Shown here: positions 58,683 to 64,000 of the stretch, piece after piece | Position numbering within the stretch: position 1 is the first letter of the stretch | How the letters are laid out: each line of letters opens with the position of its first letter | Assembly (NCBI GenBank): GCA_905221605.1 | Contig: CAJNDS010002522.1 | Span: forward strand, 253,182-317,181 | DNA length: 64,000 nt | Source: Symbiodinium natans | Lineage: Eukaryota > Sar > Dinophyceae > Suessiales > Symbiodiniaceae | Direction: 5' to 3' | Position numbers and translations under genes: made by a program | Notes under the pieces: generated by a model | Told to the model about the DNA's origin: nothing | The model's database searches: none | What the model saw: only the letters and a program-made list of their open reading frames with translations

Positions 58683-59556
58683 GCTTCCGAAAGGAACCCT
58701 AAACCCTAAACCCTAAACCCTAAACCCTAAACCCTAAACCCTAAACCCTAAACCCTAAACCCGAAACCCTAAACGCTAAACCCTAAACCCTCGGATACCT
58801 TATTGGGGTCCTTATTGTAAGGGAATCCTTCTATTTGGGGGTCAATGTTTGGGTCCCCCATTCTCGTAGACCCCCAAACCCCCCAAATCCTAGACCCGAA
58901 ACCCTAAACCCTAAACCCTAAACCCTAAACCCTAAACCCTAAACCCTAAATCCTAACCCCCCCCCCCCCCCCCCCCAGGATGCACAACCGCTGACTCCGA
59001 CACCCCAAGCCCTCTGAAGCTGCAAACCTTCCGAAGCCCTAATCACTCTAAAGCCGAAGCCCTAAACCTTATCAACCTATCAACCCGAAACCTTATAAAC
59101 CTACAAGCCCTAAATCTTCTAAACCTACAAGCCCTAAATCTTATAAACCTATCAACCCGAAACCTAAACCCTAAACCTAAACCCCAAACCCCAAAGCCTA
59201 ACAAAAAAAACCCAAGACTTCCTGGTGCTTCAGGCGGAATGGAGGTGCGGATCTCTAGGACCATCCCTACTACTCTGGCTATGAGTGGTGACAACCTTGC
59301 TTCGGGTTTAGGGTTTGTGGTTTAGGGTTTAGGGTTTAGGGTTTAGGGTTTAGGGTTTAGGGTTCAGGCCCCAAGCTCTTTTCCGTTGCAATGGGGCCTT
59401 CTGGCTGATCCCAAACCTTGCTGTGCGGTTTTCTAAGGAGGTTCGACCGCAACAGGCTTGTTCGATGAGGTGACCAACAATACCCCTCATGCAGCAAACT
59501 CGCACGCTGACAAGGATCCCAGCCGATAGAACGTGTCAAGCCTCGGGATTGGGGTT

Positions 59557-59704
59557 CTTGGAGGTTCATGGTACTTATAACCCAGTTAGAACTATACGTA
59601 TAGCCCAAGTCTAGCCATAATTGGGCACTTAGAGGGCTTACAAGTGGGTTATACGTACAGTTATAATTGGTCTATAAGTGCCATGGACCATGAACCTCCA
59701 AGTA
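59557..59704. mobile_element. Small inverted-repeat element, family B, intact
   Basis: TTCTTGGAGGTTCATGGTAC on the left, and CATGAACCTCCAAGTA on the right after a small internal duplication (CCATGGACCATGAACC). Confidence 0.8.
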
Positions 59705-59862
59705 TGCTGAGAGCTTGGTGGCAGTTGGCTGGCAAACACATTGGCCTTTTGGTGCGGCATGTGGTGACAACATTCTGCGAGATCGCAGCTGCAGGTGGTT
59801 CGTTCCTCTATACAAGGACCAGTGTGCCAGTTGACCATGCTGTCAACGAAGCTGAAGGGGAA
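59704..59862 (+). CDS. Candidate exon, unknown product
   Basis: A unique open island directly after a family B element. The peptide includes AWWQLAGKHIGLLVRHVVTT and later GSFLYTRTSVPVDHAVNEAE. The mixed amphipathic sequence is protein-like, with no recognised motif. Splice sites unresolved. Confidence 0.4.
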
Positions 59863-61763
59863 CCCTAAACTCAAAACCCTCACCCCTAACCCCTAGACCA
59901 TAACTCCTGAACCAAAAGCCACTGAACCCTTGAATCCTCCACCCCGAAGGCCCCCCCAAAGCCAGCAGATGGAGGTTCAGGGTGCCTGCCAGTGCCCTTT
60001 GATGCCACTTTGAAGCCCCCTCAAGTACCCGAACACGGCCATAAGTGGGTACATAGGCACAGCTTTACAGGCGTAGTGAGCACCCTAGACCCCAAACCCT
60101 AAATCCGAACATGGTGAGTATATCTGGGCCATGAGCTTCCAAGCAGATGAAAACCCCTAAGCCCTAAACCCCTAGAAACTCTCTCAGGGCTGGTTTCGTT
60201 TACATGTACGCAAGAGTTCAACTGCGTGCAGGGCCAGCCTCCCAAATAAGATGGGTTCAGGGTTTAGGGTTTAAAGGGTTTGTAGGGTTTGTAGGGTTTA
60301 AAGGGTTTAAAGGGTTTAAAGGGTTTAAAAAGCATTTAAAAGGGTTTACAGGGTTTAGAGGGTTTACGGGGTTTAGAGGGTTTACAGGGTTCAAAGGTTT
60401 ACAGGGTTCACAGGGTGTAAAGGGTTCGCAGGGCGTAAAAAGGGTTCAAAGGGTTTAGGGTGCAGAGGGTTAAGGGCTTGAGTGTACACGGTTCGAAGGG
60501 CTTCCGGTTCATGGGGTTTATGCTTCAAAGTGCTTGAAGGCTTTAGAGGGCTTGAAGGGTTCCGGGTAGGTTACCAGCCCCGACAGCCGCGAAGCCGAAC
60601 ACCAGACATACCTGGACGGCGTCCTTTCGGGTTTTGGGTGCAGGACTTAGGGCCTGAGCCCTCTCGAGCCCTAGAAAAAGCCTTGAAAGCCCTAAACCCT
60701 CGAAACCCTAAACCCTCGAAACTCGAAACCCTAAACCCTAAACCCTAAACCCTAAACCCTAAACCCTAAACCCTAAACCCTAAACCCTAAACCCTAAACC
60801 CTAAACCCTAAACCCTAAACCCTAAACTCCAGCCGAGGTTCCAATCGCCCCTCAGCTGCAAGACGATCACCGCCAAGCTCTCGCAAGCGGCGTCGTCCCT
60901 GGGCGTGGATCCGATCCTCGGGAGCCACGAGGGCTCAGGGTTTAGGGTTTAGGGTTTAGGGTTTAGGGTTTAGGGTTTAGGGTTTAGGGTTAGGGTTTGG
61001 GGTTTAGGGTTTAGGGTTTAGGGTTTAGGGTTAGGGTTTAGGGTTTAGGGTTTAGGGTTTAGGGTTTGGGGTTTGGGGTTTAGGGTTTAGGGTTTAGGGT
61101 TTAGGGTTTAGGGGTTTGGGGTTTGGGGTTTGGGGTTTGGGGTTTGGGGTTGAGCTCCCAAAAGCAGGGTTTGGGGGTTCAGGGTTGAGGGTGCGTCGCT
61201 CCATGTACGGGGCACAAAAGTAAGTTCGGGAGAAGCGCGCTAGGCAGTCGTACCAAAGCAGCTTGGTCTGGGTGAAAGAACCCTAACCCCTAAACCCTAA
61301 ACCCTACCCTAAACCCTAAACCCTAAGCCCTAAGCCCTAAACCCTAAACCCTAAAACATAAACCCTAAACCCTAAACCCTAAACCCTAAGCCCTAAACCC
61401 TAAACCCTAAACCCTAAACCCTAAACCCAAAACCCAAAACCCTAAACCCTAAACCCTATACTAAACCCTAAACCCTAACCCTAAATCCTAAACCCTGAAG
61501 CACCAACACCCCCCCCTAAACCCTGAAGTTCCCTGTAGTGGAGGAGCCCAGCCGCTGAGATCACTGGGAGCCTTCCTCTTCCTCCATCCGACGCGGGTCT
61601 GAAGGCATCGGGGGTTGCAGGGGTTTAGGGTTTGGGGTTTAGGGTTTCAGGTTTAGGGTTTAGGGCTTGGGGTTTACAGTAGGATTCAGGGTGTGGGGTT
61701 TGGGGTTTCAGGCTGATGCAAATAAGTGGCCAAACCACTGCAAGTGAGGTTGTCATGAGTGCT

Positions 61764-61856
61764 AGGACCCAGCGTAGGCCCTCATTCCTTTCTTTTGGGG
61801 TTTCGGTTCCCTTACTAGCCCCCTTTAATCCAAAAAGGGCACCCTTTCCATTCCTA
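61764..61856. mobile_element. Small inverted-repeat element, family C
   Basis: GCTAGGACCCAGCGTAGGCC on the left and AAAAAGGGCACCC on the right. The right end is replaced by CCCTAAA repeats. Confidence 0.6.
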
Positions 61857-62433
61857 AACCCTAAACCCTAAACCCTAAACCCTAAACCCCAAACCCCAAA
61901 CCCCAAACCCCAAACCCCAAACCCCAAACCCCAAACCCCAAACCCCAAACCCCAAACCCCAAACCCCAAACCCCAAACCCCAAACCCCAAACCCTAAACC
62001 CTAAACCCTACACCCTAAACCCTAAACCATCGATTTCGAAGTCGAGCTTCGGCTCTAATAGTAGCAGCAGAACACTCAGGTCACCCGGAAATCTGGGAAT
62101 GCAAGCACCGCGATGTTTGTGGATGGTCCCGGCAACCGTTTAGGGGTTTAGGGGTTTAGGGGTCTAGGGGTTTAGGGGTTTAGGGGTTTAGGGGTTTAAG
62201 GTTTAGGGTTTAGGGTTTAGGGTTTAGGGGCGTTGAGGATACTGCCCAGTGGAGTATTCTGCACACATCGTTGAAATCCAGCTCGTCCGGTCTGGGGGTC
62301 AAAGCGCCTCTGCTCTTTTGATCGCTGGATGGGCCCCATCTGCAGTCGAAGTACCCTAAACCCTAATCCGTAAACCCTAAACCCTAACCCCTAAACCCTA
62401 ACCCCTAAACCCGAAACCCTAAACCCTAAACGG

Positions 62434-62868
62434 CTGCTGTTCACGTTCGTTGTGACATATACTCTTTGCCTTTCTCTAGCCAAGTCGCCAGGGTTTCATG
62501 AATGACAGCTGCAAGCACACATCAATGGCTCACGACGGTTGTAAGAATTCACGTTTGCAGCATATAGCATATCGAACTGAGATGGGGGCGTTCATCTGCC
62601 AACAAACAGTGATCGTTTTGAATAGGACACCCCCCCCATGCATGACTTAGCCTATCTTATATCATCAGCATTGCCCAGTTAGAGATGCGTCTGATCCCAG
62701 TGCTATCCAACGATCATCAGCGCACCGGCATTGGCAAGACACAAGGGTCGCCGGGGAACAGATGGCTGGCAGCTTGAGCGGCCTCCTGACTCGGGGCCTC
62801 TTAGGGGTACTTGGAAACTTTTTTTTTTAAATTCCTAAGAAACAGCGGAAAGGCTATGATTGTTGCTA
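62434..62868. other. Repeat-free region before the F-box-like exon
   Basis: The telomere-like repeats end at about 62430. The next 430 bp are ordinary unique sequence without a convincing frame, and could be an intron or a 5' flank. Confidence 0.5.
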
Positions 62869-63311
62869 GGGTTCCAAGTTCAGCAAGAAGGCCTCGCAGA
62901 GCAGATCTTGGACTTCATCTACCTTGACCTTCGCAGCTTGACTCGGTTTTCAGCCACCTCGAAGGAGCTTCGAAGGCACTGCGCCGAGGAGCTGCGCTTG
63001 CGCTGGCGGAGGGTGCTGCACATCGACCTCACTGCTGAGGTAGAAGTGGATGTGCCCCAAGACGTCACGGCGAATGTGTTAGAAGTCACCATCTCACGTG
63101 GCGTGGCAGATCGCTGCAACTTGCTGGGGCAGCTCCTCCAGCGTTGCACGAACTTGCAGCACATACACTTGCAGCTGGTTCCGGATCCAGGGTGGCTCCT
63201 GGTAGATCGGGCCCAAAGCATGGACGACGATGAGCTGCTGGAATTTCTGGAGGCCGCAGAGGTGTCCCAGGGGGACAGCGTTGCGTTGCTCTATGCCAAG
63301 CTGTGGCTCGG
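62869..63311 (+). CDS. F-box-like protein exon, partial
   Basis: An open exon after the acceptor ttgctag, with no in-frame ATG at its start, so it is internal or the start is upstream. The segment LAEQILDFIYLDLRSLTRFS followed by ATSKELRRHC fits an F-box-like helix bundle (inference); the remainder is acidic and Leu-rich. F-box proteins recruit substrates to SCF ubiquitin ligases (family knowledge). The open frame ends inside a family C element that begins at about 63311 (LWLG/CPVV...). Confidence 0.55.
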
Positions 63312-63418
63312 ATGCCCAGTAGTAGCCTTATTCCCTTTTTGGGGGGTTTAGGTTCCCTTATAAACCCCTTTAAGCAAAAAAGGGCACCCTTTTTAAGCCT
63401 TGGTTACTGGGCAGCCTA
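63311..63418. mobile_element. Small inverted-repeat element, family C, between two open exons
   Basis: GATGCCCAGTAGTAGCC... ...GGTTACTGGGCAGCC, about 108 bp, at the junction between the F-box-like exon and the following open frame. It ends ...CCTAG|GTGG, a usable acceptor, and contains possible GC/GA donors at its left end (GGAT|GCCC, CTCG|GATG). Confidence 0.7.
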
Positions 63419-63419
63419 G

Positions 63420-64000
63420 GTGGAGAAGGTGTGATCATGGGCGCAGAGGGCTTGATCACCTCGATGGTTGCCTCCACTCGATACTCTCTGCCCTGCGTGA
63501 GGATTCCTGGTGTCCAGACTTCTGCAGCGTGTCCATTTTCGGGCTGCTCGAATCGGTGCATCTTGGAGACCACCTCGAGATGTGGCTGTTTAGGTTGCGC
63601 CACCCTGCAGGGAGACGTGGCTTGATGAGGGGCACACACATGCATCTCGTCTTTATGAACGAGGATGGTGTTTCGTCTGCGGCCCAATGGCGCAAGGCGC
63701 AGGCCTTCTCAGGCTCGATGTACGTGGGTCGCCCTGACCGGGTCGCGAATTGGGCGTTCGCCTACGCGCTTCCGGATTTGAGGGTGCAAGCCCGAGCAAG
63801 TCCTTTTGTCAGCTACTACAATGCAGGCGGCGAGGAGGACTCGGGCTCATTCGAATGTTCTGTCCAGGTTCCTGGTATCTTCACCCTCTTTGCACGTTTT
63901 GCTGGCGTCGGGTTTGCGTACAGATTTCTCCAAAGCAACCCTGAGCACGGACAGAGTATGGCTTGGGAGGGAGCTCGTGTCTTTTACGGAGACGTTACTG
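63420..64000 (+). CDS. Long open frame running off the window, unknown
   Basis: From the acceptor cagcctag the frame TGG AGA AGG is open for 193 codons to the end of the window, in the same register as the F-box-like exon. The peptide includes SALREDSWCPDFCSVSIFGL, THMHLVFMNEDGVSSAAQWR and NPEHGQSMAWEGARVFYGDV. It is probably a continuation of the same host gene. I could not find a donor/acceptor pair that joins the two in this frame. An alternative frame is open only to 63625. Confidence 0.55.

Larger units (their letters stand above)
58026..62433. repeat. Telomere-like repeat mosaic, right part
   Basis: Same character as the left part, including CCCCTAAA 8-mers (58047-58110), CCCCAAA 7-mers (61883-61990), GGGTTTAAA/GGGTTTACA 9-mers (60285-60450) and TTTAGGGG 8-mers (62140-62205). 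Open plus-strand islands that could be exons lie at 58241-58330, 58616-58682, 58985-59050, 59236-59300, 59454-59535, 59704-59862, 60569-60650, 60855-60930, 61197-61219 (ends AA|GTAAGT), 61547-61620, 62072-62130 and 62230-62310. They may continue the interrupted host gene. Confidence 0.8.

Noticed and set aside
1-62433. A true chromosome end (telomere)
   Set aside because: Tracts occur in both orientations, are interrupted every few hundred bases by unique sequence, transposons and exons, and unique genes lie on both sides.
1-64000. Plant origin because of TTTAGGG repeats
   Set aside because: GC donors, AG|G acceptors, micro-exon structure and high coding GC fit dinoflagellates better; the same telomere unit is known there.

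Overview
The window looks like nuclear DNA of a dinoflagellate (inference). Reasons: the dominant repeat is the TTTAGGG-type telomere heptamer; the introns I could resolve use mostly GC donors and nearly always AG|G acceptors; coding GC is high; and transposon remnants are dense. Positions 1-35.25 kb and 58.03-62.43 kb are a mosaic. Short unique islands of roughly 50-300 bp are separated by internal tracts of TTTAGGG/CCCTAAA in both orientations, plus 8-mer and 9-mer variants. This is not a chromosome end.

The mosaic is not empty. Between 9.94 and 32.1 kb, on the plus strand, a chain of islands encodes one complete six-transmembrane repeat of a voltage-gated cation channel, in the correct order: S1, S2, S3, S4, S4-S5 linker, S5, Cys-rich pore turret, P-loop with TLEGW, S6. 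The exons are only 27-64 nt. They are separated by introns of about 0.2-4 kb made largely of telomere-like repeats and small inverted-repeat elements. Splice phases agree at the junctions I could resolve. Many other islands look exon-like but are unassigned.

At 35.26-58.03 kb three related rolling-circle (Helitron-type) elements sit inside telomere-like repeat. Their ends share a 12-bp inverted motif, TAGAAATTGTAT. The first (35.26-37.46 kb) is non-autonomous and carries pieces of an unrelated spliced gene. The second (37.77-47.88 kb) and third (5' end lost in a 100-N gap at 48.02-48.12 kb, 3' end at 58.03 kb) each encode a protein of about 2,000 residues. It contains zinc-binding motifs, a Helitron N domain, an HUH/Y2 Rep nuclease, a PIF1-type helicase, a C2H2-like finger, a Lys/Ala-rich linker and a C-terminal Josephin-like cysteine protease. 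A Josephin protease fused to a Helitron replicase, in elements living in telomere-type DNA, is the strongest candidate here for an undescribed system. The two proteins differ clearly, yet their 5' non-coding regions (about 1.85 kb, an array of TTCGA-cored repeats) are nearly identical.

Other mobile DNA includes a 3.19-kb foldback element (12.6-15.8 kb) with an 8-bp target duplication, and at least six families of small inverted-repeat elements. Some of these have telomere tracts inserted inside them, flanked by 6-10 bp duplications. From 62.43 kb the repeats stop. An F-box-like exon and a long open frame running off the end suggest a second host gene, with a small inverted-repeat element between the two open segments.
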